Of a stretch of 64,000 nt of DNA, positions 39,737 to 48,949 are shown piece by piece (position 1 is the first letter of the stretch; every line of letters begins with the position of its first letter). The stretch lies in the NCBI GenBank assembly GCA_927797885.1, contig OV696605.1, positions 1,029,157 to 1,093,156 of the forward strand, read 5' to 3'. Origin of the DNA: Gloeomargaritales cyanobacterium VI4D9. Its GTDB lineage: Bacteria > Cyanobacteriota > Cyanobacteriia > Gloeomargaritales > Gloeomargaritaceae. Position numbers and translations under genes: made by a program. The notes below the pieces were generated by a model. The model saw nothing but the letters and a program-made list of their open reading frames with translations. It was not told the origin of the DNA and ran no database searches.

Positions 39737-39880
39737 TGCCAGCGCCAGAGTTGTGCTTAGTCAGGGTTATTGGTGAAGGGGTGCTGGAGTCGGTGGGTAG
39801 TGGAGGCGATCCGTACAAAAATTTACACAACATAACAACTCACTGCACCCGACCTAATGCTATACTTTAGACATCTCCGG
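39731..39880 (+). mobile_element. 179-bp type cassette without an ORF, copy 2 (3' truncated)
   Basis: Repeats the 38583 cassette with scattered substitutions. The stem CCAGCGCC/GGTGCTGG is kept through a G-T pair. The left half of its attC (ACATAACAACTCACTGCACC at 39830) is present, then similarity is lost near 39870 where IS5-related sequence begins, so its attC (site 4) is incomplete. Confidence 0.75.
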
Positions 39881-40089
39881 AAAATAGTTTAACTATGGTA
39901 AAGTGGTAAAGATGATGATTCTAACTGAGATGTTATGAACAGTATATTGCAGTACATTGAGAACAACCCTCAAGAAACACAACGTCTAATAGGTTTGAAA
40001 TATGAGAACTTGGGCAGTTATTAACAAAGGCTATAGAACTCCATCATCACAAACAAGCCATAGCTGAATCAAAAAAAGTTAGGAAAATT

Positions 40090-40507
40090 GGTAGTGCTAT
40101 CCAAGTAATGCTTCATTATAGTGATGGATGAAATTAAAGATGATACCAATGTGATTTTTTAAGTTTTTGGAAAACGATAAAGTTTTCCGGGCAAGACGCC
40201 CAATTCGTTGCCTCAAGGTATTGTTAAATCGCTCAATATAAGAAGTTTTCCCACTACCTTTGAAAACTCTTTCGTGTTGTTTTAGAGGAATCACCTCCCG
40301 ATATGCTTGCCAAAAGTCTGTGTAAAACTTAGCCTGGTTACGCCAAACTCTAGGTAGCCGTCGCCACAGTTTTTTAGCTGTCTCAATGCTCCTATCTCCT
40401 ATACAAGCCACAACGATAAGACGCGTCGTTTTTTCCAGAGCCAACCATAGCCATTGGGGATTCTGCTTGGAACCCACAAACGACCACACCTCATCGCATT
40501 CCAGCTC
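40090..40507 (-). pseudogene. IS1-family transposase C-terminal fragment
   Basis: Reads ECDEVWSFVGSKQNPQWLWL, then FYTDFWQAYREVIP and TSYIERFNNTLRQRIGRLAR, the catalytic InsB-like part of IS1 transposases, to a stop at 40097. The element end GGTAGTGCTATCC lies at 40090. The N-terminal zinc-binding part is missing: the frame runs into an R2 repeat at 40508. Confidence 0.82.
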
Positions 40508-40724
40508 TATAGCGATCCTAAATGAGAATGGAACAGGGGTCGCAGGGGCACCGCCCCCGTCCTTGGTTCTGGAAAATTCTTGTTTGTATAGTCATTTCGA
40601 TTGAGAATGCGACACTTTTTAGGTATTTGTAATCGCTCTATCTCCTTCCAAGACAGGGGTTGTAAGTAAAGGCGAATGTCGCAAACTTGTTTGAAACTAC
40701 TATAAATCAAGTAGGATTGCTATA
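40508..40724. repeat. R2 palindromic repeat, copy 6, with an internal insert
   Basis: Ends TATAGCGATCCTAAATGAGA and AGTAGGATTGCTATA with the usual core. About 110 extra bases sit inside (about 40595-40705), bounded by AATGCGACACTTT and GAATGTCGCAAAC, themselves inverted repeats. It separates the IS1 fragment from the IS5 C-terminal fragment. Confidence 0.72.
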
Positions 40725-41054
40725 GGTAAGCCAGGACCAACCAGCGACAAAAAGATTTTTGATGAACGGCAACCAGAATTTGCTCCCAACCAAACGTTTC
40801 AAGGAGATAAGGCGTATCAAGGTGGGCAATCCATGAGAACTCCCCAGAAAAAGCCAAGGAATAAAGAATTAACTAAGGATGCGCAATTGCAGAATAAAGA
40901 ATTAGGTTGCCAGCGGATTTTTGTTGAGCATTTAATTCGTTTATTAAAGATATTTAGAGTCCCTCAGGAACGATTTAGATTAAGTCCAGACAAGTACGAC
41001 CGGATAATTATGACCATTGGCGGTCTTGTTCGATTCCGACTGCTCGTGCTCTGA

Positions 41055-41375
41055 TTGGATAGGATGGTCTATTCCCCGAAAACAATTATTCTCGGAGATG
41101 TCTAATGCTGAACAAAAGCGAACTTTTGTTCAAGTTGTTGCTTCCTTCCTGATTCCATGACTCATACCGATAGCTTGCGTGGCGTAGCCATGTTGGCGAA
41201 CCAACCCCGGTAGCGGAATCTCCACAGGCGTGACTTCATAACATACCCCCAGAAAAAACAAATTGTGTTAATTAAAGTAAGGACTCCGTCCCGCTTAGGC
41301 AAACAGTATTTCTCAGTAAAAACCCGACTAGAAACATGCCGGGGATGCCCAAACCAGGGAATGAAAGCCATCCAC
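41055..41375. other. Non-coding region after the IS5 relic
   Basis: No gene with recognisable features. It contains a GCGTGGCGTAGCC motif also seen in other repeat-rich gaps (for example near 58130). Confidence 0.4.
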
Positions 41376-42275
41376 TTAACGAGCCACCAAATCCAATTCC
41401 GGCAACACCACCTGGGTCGGCACCGGCCACCCTGCCACCCACCAGCACACCACAGCGGGAATCACCCCTAACCCCACCCCCAAACCGATGGGAATCCAGT
41501 AGGAACCAGCCAACAAGCCCAGGCTAATCACCGCCCCAAACAAGAAATTCACCAGGTAGATCACCAGAGGTACGGTCAAATTCTGGCGGTCTAGGTTTAA
41601 GCGTTGCACCTTCATTACCCCCCACCCCAGTGCCGCCACGGTCATAAACACCACCCCAGTGCCGACCCAACCCGCCAGATTCCGGTACGGCATCCCAAAA
41701 AATGCCCCTACCTCCTGAAACTCCCAAAAGGGCACCGGCGTCTGACTCATCGCTGGATCAAGGGCTAAATCCCAAGCCATCAACAAAATCGCACCCAACC
41801 CGACCGCCCCCGCCAACCGTAACCCCTCCCGCTTTAACCGCCCCAACCCGCCGTAAGCCAGCAGGAAACACACCAAACCCATGTAAAACCAGGACAGGGG
41901 GATGGTAAAGGGCACCAACCCGGCAATTTTGTACCCCAAGCCGTCCAAGTAACCATAATGCCCAAAGGGAAACCCGGTGCTGGTACCGAGCAGTTCACTC
42001 GTCAGGGACAAACCCACCGCCGGGAGGAAAAACCCCCACAACAACCGGGCACCCAACACCCGCACCCCGTAGAGAATCACCGCCAGCGCCCCTAGCAGGA
42101 TATAGACAATGCCGCCCCCCGCCATACTCCAGGCGAACAGCCGTTGACCCACCGCCGGTAACGCCAGCACCCAAGCGGGATGGGGTAACACCAGCACCAA
42201 ACCCGCCACGCCAAACACCATCGCCAAAATATGCGCCGTTACTGCCAGCCGTTCCATCCGTATTCCGTGGGTCAT
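41376..42275 (-). CDS. cruF: Gamma-carotene 1'-hydroxylase-like protein (CruF)
   Basis: 299 residues, seven or more membrane helices, of the DUF422/carotenoid biosynthesis family. Conserved stretches include GTSTGFPFGHYGY and AWDLALDPAMSQ. CruF hydroxylates the psi-end in myxol/myxoxanthophyll synthesis. crtD, which acts in the same route, is at 51958-53502. Confidence 0.82.
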   Translation of the reverse strand: MTHGIRMERLAVTAHILAMVFGVAGLVLVLPHPAWVLALPAVGQRLFAWSMAGGGIVYILLGALAVILYGVRVLGARLLWGFFLPAVGLSLTSELLGTSTGFPFGHYGYLDGLGYKIAGLVPFTIPLSWFYMGLVCFLLAYGGLGRLKREGLRLAGAVGLGAILLMAWDLALDPAMSQTPVPFWEFQEVGAFFGMPYRNLAGWVGTGVVFMTVAALGWGVMKVQRLNLDRQNLTVPLVIYLVNFLFGAVISLGLLAGSYWIPIGLGVGLGVIPAVVCWWVAGWPVPTQVVLPELDLVAR

Positions 42276-42393
42276 AACACCATCCCAGCCACCAAATTAC
42301 CTCTGCCTCTAATAGTTTACAAATCTTTAAGAGTTTTTCTCAGGGAATCTCCCAAAATCTTTTAGACTTATCTATCTTTTAGCCCCCTCAGCC

Positions 42394-43263
42394 TCACATT
42401 GTCCCCCGGAATAAGCCTTGGGGTCGCACCAACAGCACCACCATCATCACCACCAACGCCACCCCCAATTTGTACTCACTCGGCAACCAGTAGGTACTCA
42501 CCTCCTGCGCCACCCCCACGATCAAAGCCCCTAGGATTGCCCCGTAGGGATTGCCAATCCCCCCCAAAATCACCGTCGCAAACATCGGCAGGAGCAAAAA
42601 CCAGCCCATATTCGGGCGCACCGCCGTAATCAGTCCATACATCGCCCCGCCCAGAGCCGTGACTCCCCCCGCCACCACCCAAGTCCAGAGGATCACCCGC
42701 TGGACATTCACCCCCGCCACCTTTGCCAATTCCGGGTTGTCCGCCACCGCCCGCATCTGCCGCCCTACCGCCGTTTTTTGTAATAAAAAATGCAGTATGA
42801 TAACCGCCAAAATTGCCAATCCCAGCACCACGATCCGATTGGTCGTCACCTGCACCGTGCCCAGGCGCACCGCCCCAAACACCGGCAGATTATAGTTTTG
42901 GTTCTGACCGCCCCAGATGAGGATCAGCCCATTGCGGATGAATAATGCCAACCCAATGGACATAATCATCATCGTTGTGGGGGACGTTTGCCGCCGCCGC
43001 ACTGGTGCCCAGAGGATGGTTTCCGTCAGGACAAATGCTCCAATGGTCAAACCGCATCCTGCCACCATTGCCAGGGGGAGGGGGAACCCCCAACGATTCA
43101 CCAGGAGAGTGCTATAGGCTCCCAGGGTCAGAAAATCCCCGTGGGCAAAATTAGACAGGCGTAAAATGCCATACACCAAAGTTAACCCCACTGACCCCAG
43201 GGCGATGATCCCCCCCAAGGCCAAACCATTGATCACCAGTTGCGCCAATTCAACATTGATCAT
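42394..43263 (-). CDS. natD: Branched-chain amino acid ABC transporter permease (LivH/NatD-like)
   Basis: 289-residue inner-membrane permease of the LivH family: GSVGLTLVYGILRLSNFAHGDF near the start, the EAA-like loop around RAVADNPELAKVAGVN, and AVRPNMGWFLLLPMFATVILGGIG. In cyanobacteria this is usually NatD of the N-II neutral/acidic amino acid transporter. Its partner subunits are not in this window, which is common because nat genes are scattered. Confidence 0.82.
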   Translation of the reverse strand: MINVELAQLVINGLALGGIIALGSVGLTLVYGILRLSNFAHGDFLTLGAYSTLLVNRWGFPLPLAMVAGCGLTIGAFVLTETILWAPVRRRQTSPTTMMIMSIGLALFIRNGLILIWGGQNQNYNLPVFGAVRLGTVQVTTNRIVVLGLAILAVIILHFLLQKTAVGRQMRAVADNPELAKVAGVNVQRVILWTWVVAGGVTALGGAMYGLITAVRPNMGWFLLLPMFATVILGGIGNPYGAILGALIVGVAQEVSTYWLPSEYKLGVALVVMMVVLLVRPQGLFRGTM

Positions 43264-43459
43264 TGTTCAAACTATACCAATTCCCATTGAATTTTAAGAA
43301 TAACCTGCGTGGGTCTATCACCCCCGGACTTAGTTTAATGTATGGCAAAAGTAAGACTCTACACCCAGGAAAATGTCTATCGCAACCCTGACGGAGTATG
43401 GCTACGCCACGCTATCCCTGGGGCACCGCCCCCGTCTTTGGTTCTGGGGAATTTCTGTT

Positions 43460-43609
43460 GGGCACCTCCATTTATTGATTTTTGCAATTGATTTTTGTAC
43501 TTACACGGCAGGCTCGGAAGCCCCATTCTCTCCTTGGTAATTATCAATAATGCAGGGGTCATTCTCAATGGTCATGTGATTAATTAATAAATAGTCAATA
43601 GAGGTGTTC
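43460..43609. mobile_element. R3 element, single copy
   Basis: About 150 bp with ends GGGCACCTCCATTTATTG and ATAGTCAATAGAGGTGTTC (inverted repeats). The core CCTTGGTAATTATCAATAAT and GCAGGGGTCATTCTCAATG is shared with 34304-34424. A partial R2 core (43420-43450) abuts its left side. Confidence 0.7.
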
Positions 43610-43741
43610 TACATAGTCATCCTAATTTTAGAACAGCAATCATATGAGGGTACCGCTTGGTTGTTCAGAATCCCTGTTCACCAAAGGTCTATACCCCAAT
43701 CAGTGGAGCTAGTGGAGCTACCGCCTACTTTTCGCCAAAGA

Positions 43742-43814
43742 TACCCCCAAGGGAATTCGAATCCCTGTCGCCTCCGTGAAAGGGAGGTGTCCTAGTCCAC
43801 TAGACGATGGGGGC
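43742..43814 (-). tRNA. tRNA-Glu (anticodon TTC)
   Basis: 73 nt. Acceptor GCCCCCA faces TGGGGGT, the anticodon stem CCTCC/GGAGG encloses loop CTTTCAC (anticodon TTC), and the T arm AGGGA-TTCGAAT-TCCCT is standard. In cyanobacteria this tRNA also feeds tetrapyrrole synthesis through glutamyl-tRNA reductase. Confidence 0.94.
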
Positions 43815-43880
43815 AGGATTGCAATCGCATTAATTACCTTAGCTAACTTGGGGGAAATCTGTCAATTTGCCCTGTCTGCC

Positions 43881-44939
43881 CTAAGGTCGGTACACGGGTA
43901 AGGTGAAGTGAAAGGCACTGCCCCGACCGGGTGCGGATTCCACCCAAATCCGTCCGTAGTGCGCCTGGACAATTTGCCGACAGACCGCTAAGCCCAACCC
44001 GTAGCCCGTCTCATGGTGCTGATGTTCCAAGCGGGTACTGGGGTCAAAAATCCGCTCCTGATCCTGTGGGGGGATGCCAGGGCCATTGTCCGCCACCGTC
44101 ACTTGTACCTTGAGGGTGGTGCTGTGCAGGGTACTGATCTGAATCCGACCGCCGGGGGGGGTGTACTTACAGGCATTGTCCAGCAGGTTGGTCAACACCC
44201 GCCGCAGGGCATCCGGGTCGGCAAATACGGGCGGACAGGGTTCGGGGACATCCAGTTCCAGGTGGTGATTCCGGTTGGCGAACTGGGGGGCAAAACTCTG
44301 CGCCACCAATTCAATCATTTCCCGCAGATGTACGGCTTGGGGGTTGAGTTGCAGGGCATTTTGTTGGTTGCGGTTCACCTGGAGAATGTTATTGATCAGC
44401 CGATCCAGGGTTTTCACCTGATTGCGGGCTTGATGCAAAAGTTGCGGGGCTAAATCCGTCCGGTCGGGGGTGAGTTCCAGGGTTTCCAGGGCGATGCCCA
44501 CCGCTGTCAGGGGGTTGCGTAGGTCGTGCGCCAGCAGTTCCAAAACCTGATCCCGGAATTGCACCTGGGCGGTCAGTTGTTGAATGGTGAGTTTGGCACG
44601 GGTTAATTCTTCTTCGAGGGTCGCCACATCAGGGGTGGGGCTGGAATTGCCGCTCGCCGGTTGACTGGATTTTTCCGCCTGCCACCGGGGCCACCAGTAC
44701 TCCAGTTGATCCAATAGGTCGCTCCCCACCAACACCTGCCGGGGTTCCGGTTTGGTCTTGACCAGCGCCGGGGTGACCACCACCCGAAACCGTTCCGCTA
44801 AATAGGGTTGTTCACTCACATCCACCATTTGCACCGCCTCCTCCGCACAACCCAGGGTATAAAGCCGCTGAGCCAATTGCCGCATCTGTTCCCGGCTGGC
44901 GGCCTTGCTGGTGAAAAGGTAAACCTGAATGGGGGACAT
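43881..44939 (-). CDS. sasA: Circadian output histidine kinase SasA
   Basis: 352 residues from ATG 44939. Residues about 1-95 are a KaiB-like thioredoxin-fold sensor (IQVYLFTSK, RFRVVVTPALVKT), which binds KaiC. Then come a HisKA domain with the phospho-acceptor His in LLAHDLRNPLTAVG and a HATPase with N box LLDNACKYTPPGG and VADNGPGI. SasA relays KaiC timing to the response regulator RpaA. No kai genes are in the window. Confidence 0.93.
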   Translation of the reverse strand: MSPIQVYLFTSKAASREQMRQLAQRLYTLGCAEEAVQMVDVSEQPYLAERFRVVVTPALVKTKPEPRQVLVGSDLLDQLEYWWPRWQAEKSSQPASGNSSPTPDVATLEEELTRAKLTIQQLTAQVQFRDQVLELLAHDLRNPLTAVGIALETLELTPDRTDLAPQLLHQARNQVKTLDRLINNILQVNRNQQNALQLNPQAVHLREMIELVAQSFAPQFANRNHHLELDVPEPCPPVFADPDALRRVLTNLLDNACKYTPPGGRIQISTLHSTTLKVQVTVADNGPGIPPQDQERIFDPSTRLEHQHHETGYGLGLAVCRQIVQAHYGRIWVESAPGRGSAFHFTLPVYRP

Positions 44940-45061
44940 AGGGTATCCAGGATAACAATCCCATTTACCAGGATAAGAGATGAACCGGGGCATGGGGGCA
45001 GGTCAAATCCTTCTATCATGGAAAAATGCGACTCTCCTAATTCTTTCCCAGTTGTGTAGGC

Positions 45062-46627
45062 ATGGCTCGGTTTAGTGTGACCACCCCCTTGTATTACGTG
45101 AATGCCCGCCCCCATATCGGCAGTGCCTACACCACGATGGCCGCCGATGCCCTGGCTCGGTTTGCCCGTCTGCGGGGGGATCAGGTGCTTTTGGTGACGG
45201 GGACGGATGAGCATGGGCAAAAAATCCAACGTACCGCCCAGGAACGGGGAGTCGCCCCGCAAGTGCATTGCGATGAGATGGTGCGGGAATTTCAGGCACT
45301 TTGGGAGAAGTTAAACATCCGTTGGCAGCGGTTCAGTCGCACCACCGACCCCCGGCATGGCGTGATTGTCCGGGAATTTTTTCAAAAGGTGTGGGAGCGG
45401 GGGGATATTTATCTGCACCAACAGCAGGGGTGGTATTGCGTCGCCTGTGAGGAATTTAAGGATGAACGGGAATTATTACCGGGTCAGTTTTGCCCCCTGC
45501 ACCCCCATCTCCAGGTGGAATGGCGGGATGAACCCAATTACTTTTTTCGCCTCTCCCGCTATCAAGCCCAACTGGAAGATTTGTATCAGTCCCAACCGGA
45601 TTTTATCCAACCGGAAACCCGCCGCAATGAGGTATTAAAATTTGTCAGCCAGGGGTTGGCGGATTTTTCCATTTCCCGCCTCAATTTAGACTGGGGATTT
45701 CCCGTGCCCGTTGACCCCAACCAGGTGATTTATGTGTGGTTTGATGCCCTGTTAGGATATGTAACCGCCCTGCTGGAGGTTGAGGAGGAACCGAGTTTAA
45801 CCCAGGCGGTGAAAACCTGGTGGCCGGTGGACGTGCATTTAATTGGCAAGGATATTTTGCGCTTCCATGCGGTGTATTGGCCCGCCATGTTGCTCTCGGC
45901 AGAATTACCATTGCCTAAGTGCATTTTTGCCCACGGATTTCTCACCAAAGATGGGCAGAAAATGAGCAAATCCCTGGGGAATATCATTGACCCTTTTCAT
46001 TTGGTGGCAGAGTATGGTAGCGATGCCCTGCGCTATTATTTTTTGAAAGAGATTGAACTGGGGAAAGATGGGGATTTTAACGAGGAGCGATTTATCCAAA
46101 CGGTGAATGCGGATTTAGCCAACGATCTGGGTAATCTGCTGAACCGCACCCTGAAATTGGTGCATAAGTATTGTGATGGGAAAGTCCCGCCGGTGAACGT
46201 CCTCCCGGATGACCCTTTGCGCCTTTTGGGGCAGGATTTGGGGGCGCAGGTTGCTGAGGCGTATCAGCACTTTGCCCTCCATCGAGCCTGTGGTCTGCCC
46301 CTGGCTCTGGCTCAACGGGCAAATAAATGGATCGATGAGCAAGCCCCCTGGCAATTGGCGAAAACGGGAGCGCAGGCAGACTTGGAGGCGGTTCTCTATC
46401 GGTTGTTGGAGGCGGTGCGGTTAGCCGCCTATCTGCTCAGCCCGGTGATCCCCCAGACCAGCACCCGCATTTACCAGCAGTTGGGCTATGGGGTTGATTT
46501 TGACCAAAACCCACCCTCGGACTACGACCAGCACACCCGGTGGGGGGCATTACCAGCGGGGCAACCAGTGGCAGAACCGGAACCCGTCTTTGCCCGGATT
46601 GGCGTGCCAAAAGTAATAAAATCCTAA
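45062..46627 (+). CDS. metG: Methionyl-tRNA synthetase
   Basis: 521-residue class I synthetase with HIGS in PHIGSAYTTMAAD, GTDEHGQKI, a cysteine-bearing insertion (CVACEEF, CPLH) and KMSKSLGN. It lacks the C-terminal tRNA-binding extension seen in some bacteria. Confidence 0.97.
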   Translation: MARFSVTTPLYYVNARPHIGSAYTTMAADALARFARLRGDQVLLVTGTDEHGQKIQRTAQERGVAPQVHCDEMVREFQALWEKLNIRWQRFSRTTDPRHGVIVREFFQKVWERGDIYLHQQQGWYCVACEEFKDERELLPGQFCPLHPHLQVEWRDEPNYFFRLSRYQAQLEDLYQSQPDFIQPETRRNEVLKFVSQGLADFSISRLNLDWGFPVPVDPNQVIYVWFDALLGYVTALLEVEEEPSLTQAVKTWWPVDVHLIGKDILRFHAVYWPAMLLSAELPLPKCIFAHGFLTKDGQKMSKSLGNIIDPFHLVAEYGSDALRYYFLKEIELGKDGDFNEERFIQTVNADLANDLGNLLNRTLKLVHKYCDGKVPPVNVLPDDPLRLLGQDLGAQVAEAYQHFALHRACGLPLALAQRANKWIDEQAPWQLAKTGAQADLEAVLYRLLEAVRLAAYLLSPVIPQTSTRIYQQLGYGVDFDQNPPSDYDQHTRWGALPAGQPVAEPEPVFARIGVPKVIKS

Positions 46628-46743
46628 GGTTTTCAAGGGGTGCAAAATTCCCTGGTTAGAATGATAAGCAATCCTTGTGGAATGCTCCACAGGAACCCAT
46701 AATAAAAAGTTCATAATTTTGGCATTTAGCAAGGAATGATCCT

Positions 46744-47331
46744 ATGTCTGGCATGGATACGATGGGTTTGTTTACACCACAACAGGTGTTGGAAAACCGG
46801 GGGCGACTGGCGATCTTTATTGACGGTTCCAATTTATTTTATGCCGCTCTCCAGTTGAATATTGAAATTGATTATACCAAGCTGTTATGTTATTTGACGG
46901 CGGGTTCCCGTTTATTGCGTGCCTTTTTCTATACTGGCGTTGACCCTACCAATGAAAAGCAACAGGGTTTTTTACTCTGGATGCGGCGCAATGGCTACCG
47001 GGTGGTTTACAAGGAGTTGGTGCAGTTGCCGGATGGGTCAAAAAAGGCAAATTTAGATGTGGAAATTGCCGTGGATATGCTCTCTTTGGTGGGTTCCTAC
47101 GACACGGCGATTCTGGTGAGTGGGGATGGGGATTTAGCCTATGCGGTGGATGCGGTCAGCTACCGGGGGGTACGGGTGGAGGTGGTCAGCTTGCGTTCCA
47201 TGACCAGTGATAGTTTAATCAATGTGTCGGATCGGTACATTGACCTGGAGTCCATTCGGGATGAAATCCGCAAATCCCATCGCCCCCAAACCTATCGCCC
47301 GGCGTCGGATTTACCCGGTGCTGGGGAGTAG
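46744..47331 (+). CDS. labA: LabA-like NYN-domain protein
   Basis: 195 residues with a NYN/PIN-fold domain: FIDGSNLFYAAL, KKANLDVEIAVDML and LVSGDGDLAYAVDA carry the acidic residues. It closely resembles LabA, which in Synechococcus elongatus dampens KaiC-driven transcription. Together with sasA, 1.8 kb away, this makes a small clock-output neighbourhood. A general RNase role is the alternative. Confidence 0.83.
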   Translation: MSGMDTMGLFTPQQVLENRGRLAIFIDGSNLFYAALQLNIEIDYTKLLCYLTAGSRLLRAFFYTGVDPTNEKQQGFLLWMRRNGYRVVYKELVQLPDGSKKANLDVEIAVDMLSLVGSYDTAILVSGDGDLAYAVDAVSYRGVRVEVVSLRSMTSDSLINVSDRYIDLESIRDEIRKSHRPQTYRPASDLPGAGE

Positions 47332-48223
47332 GCGGGGCTGGTGTGCCCTGGGGTTGAGCCTGGGACTGGTTGTGAGCGGTTGTCGGGTGGCGGAACGTCC
47401 CCTGGAGCCGGAGGCGAATTTGGAAACGACCCAGCAGCTTACCTTTCAATCCTTGAATTTGCAACAGGTGGACAAAAACGGACAGGTTCTCTGGAAATTG
47501 CAGGTACAGCAGGCGGTCGCCGACCCCAGAACCCGCCGGGTGCAGGTGCAAAAGTTGGTGGGGGATATTTACGACCAGGGGAAACCCCGCTACCGGGTGG
47601 AAACGGCGCAGGCGACGGTTTTGGAACAAGGGGAAACATTAGATATTCAGGGAACCATTATTGCTAACGATCTACAAGACAAAACCCGGATTACCACCCA
47701 ATCCCTGCTCTGGCGACCCCAGCAACAGGAATTAATTCTCAAAGGCAATCTGGAATTTCAGCACCCCAAAATCCAGGGCAAGGCGCAGGAAGCCACGATT
47801 CGCCTGCGGGACAATCACCTGGCACTACGCAAAAAAGTTCAAGTTACTCATCAAAAACCGGCTTTGAATATCACCGGGGAAGCCCTAGATTGGGAATGGC
47901 AAAAGGGGCAAATCCAGGCACTGCAACCGGTACAAATCATCCATCCCCCCCAGCAGTTGGTGGTGAAGGCGGGGCGGGGGCAAATGGATTTGCAAAATCA
48001 AGTCCTGCGGCTCACCCAGGGGGTAGATGCGGTCAACCAGCGGGGACAACTGCGGGCGCAGGAGGTAGAATGGCGCATTCCTGCCCAGGAGGTCACGGCG
48101 GTTGGGAATGTGTTTTACCGCCAAAACGACCCCCCCCTGACGGTTACGGGTAGCCGTGCTGATGGCAATCTCGCCACCCGTCAGATTCGGGTACAACGGG
48201 CATCCACCCAATTTGTGCCCTAG
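47318..48223 (+). CDS. lptC: LptC-like LPS export lipoprotein
   Basis: About 301 residues from GTG 47318. The start is chosen because it places a compact signal and lipobox (LGLVVSGC) at the N-terminus; in-frame ATG 47261 lies deeper in labA. Repetitive beta-strand regions (LTFQSLNLQQVDKNGQVLW, then several OstA-like repeats) match the LptC/OstA-N family, which carries lipopolysaccharide from LptFG to LptA. It overlaps the end of labA and is probably coupled to it. Confidence 0.78.
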   Translation: MLGSRRGWCALGLSLGLVVSGCRVAERPLEPEANLETTQQLTFQSLNLQQVDKNGQVLWKLQVQQAVADPRTRRVQVQKLVGDIYDQGKPRYRVETAQATVLEQGETLDIQGTIIANDLQDKTRITTQSLLWRPQQQELILKGNLEFQHPKIQGKAQEATIRLRDNHLALRKKVQVTHQKPALNITGEALDWEWQKGQIQALQPVQIIHPPQQLVVKAGRGQMDLQNQVLRLTQGVDAVNQRGQLRAQEVEWRIPAQEVTAVGNVFYRQNDPPLTVTGSRADGNLATRQIRVQRASTQFVP

Positions 48224-48368
48224 GCGCAAGGATAAATATGGCAATCTCAAGCGGTCTATGGGAATTGCCAAGTTAGCTGGCTTCGTTTTCGGGCTGGGAG
48301 GTACAGGGAGGTTATCGGTTAGGAGTGTGTATTAAACTTGATGCAGAAACACTAGGAGAGCGATTGCT

Positions 48369-48566
48369 GTGGCTTCTATCACCATTGATCTTTCAGACAG
48401 CCAATTCCAAAAGCTACAGGATTTAGCAAAAGCGCATGACATTGCGATTGAAGTGCTGTTGAAGGCGAGCCTGGAAGATTGGCTAAATCTGCAAAAAGGT
48501 GATTTTGTTAACACAGCCGATTATGTGCTCCTGAAGAATGCTGAACTGTATCGACGTTTGGCATGA
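48369..48566 (+). CDS. Antitoxin of a Phd-Doc-like pair
   Basis: 65 residues, GTG start. An N-terminal beta strand and helices (ITIDLSDSQFQKLQDLAK) resemble a small DNA-binding antitoxin; the C-terminal helix (TADYVLLKNAELYRRLA) would neutralise the toxin. It overlaps the toxin gene by four bases. Identification rests mainly on pairing with the Doc gene. Confidence 0.75.
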   Translation: MASITIDLSDSQFQKLQDLAKAHDIAIEVLLKASLEDWLNLQKGDFVNTADYVLLKNAELYRRLA

Positions 48567-48949
48567 TCCGCTATTTGACGTTAATAGAGATATTAGAATT
48601 GCATCGCAGAATTCTTGAGCAGTCCGGTGGAGCGTCAGGTATCCGAGATATAGGTTTGTTAGAGTCAGCGATCGCCCAACCTCGCATGACGTTTGGTGGA
48701 GAAGATCTGTACCCAAGCTTGCTGGAGAAAGCAGCAACATTAGGGTTTTCGATCATCATGAATCATCCATTTGTAGATGGAAATAAACGTACAGGTCATG
48801 CTGCAACGGAAACTTTCCTTGTTCTGAATGGCTTGGAAATTAGCTCCTCTGTGGATGAACAAGAGCGTTTGGTGCTGGCGATTGCAGCAGGTGAGCTAAA
48901 GCGCGAGGCACTTGTAGCATGGTTGCAACGGAACACAACCGCCAGCTAA
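48563..48949 (+). CDS. doc: Doc-type Fic-domain toxin
   Basis: 128 residues with the complete Fic/Doc motif HPFVDGNKRTGH (about residue 73). Doc phosphorylates EF-Tu and arrests translation until bound by its antitoxin. It ends inside the attC left arm, the usual cassette arrangement. Confidence 0.9.
   Translation: MIRYLTLIEILELHRRILEQSGGASGIRDIGLLESAIAQPRMTFGGEDLYPSLLEKAATLGFSIIMNHPFVDGNKRTGHAATETFLVLNGLEISSSVDEQERLVLAIAAGELKREALVAWLQRNTTAS

Larger units (their letters stand above)
39934..41054 (+). pseudogene. IS5-type transposase, broken in two
   Basis: The N-terminal part (MNSILQYIENNPQETQRLIG) has a frameshift near 40014 and runs to about 40089. The C-terminal part starts at 40725 (KPGPTSDKKIFDERQPEF) and continues through FQGDKAYQGG and QRIFVEHLIRLLKIFRV to 41054. 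An IS1 remnant and an R2 repeat lie between the two halves. Confidence 0.78.
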
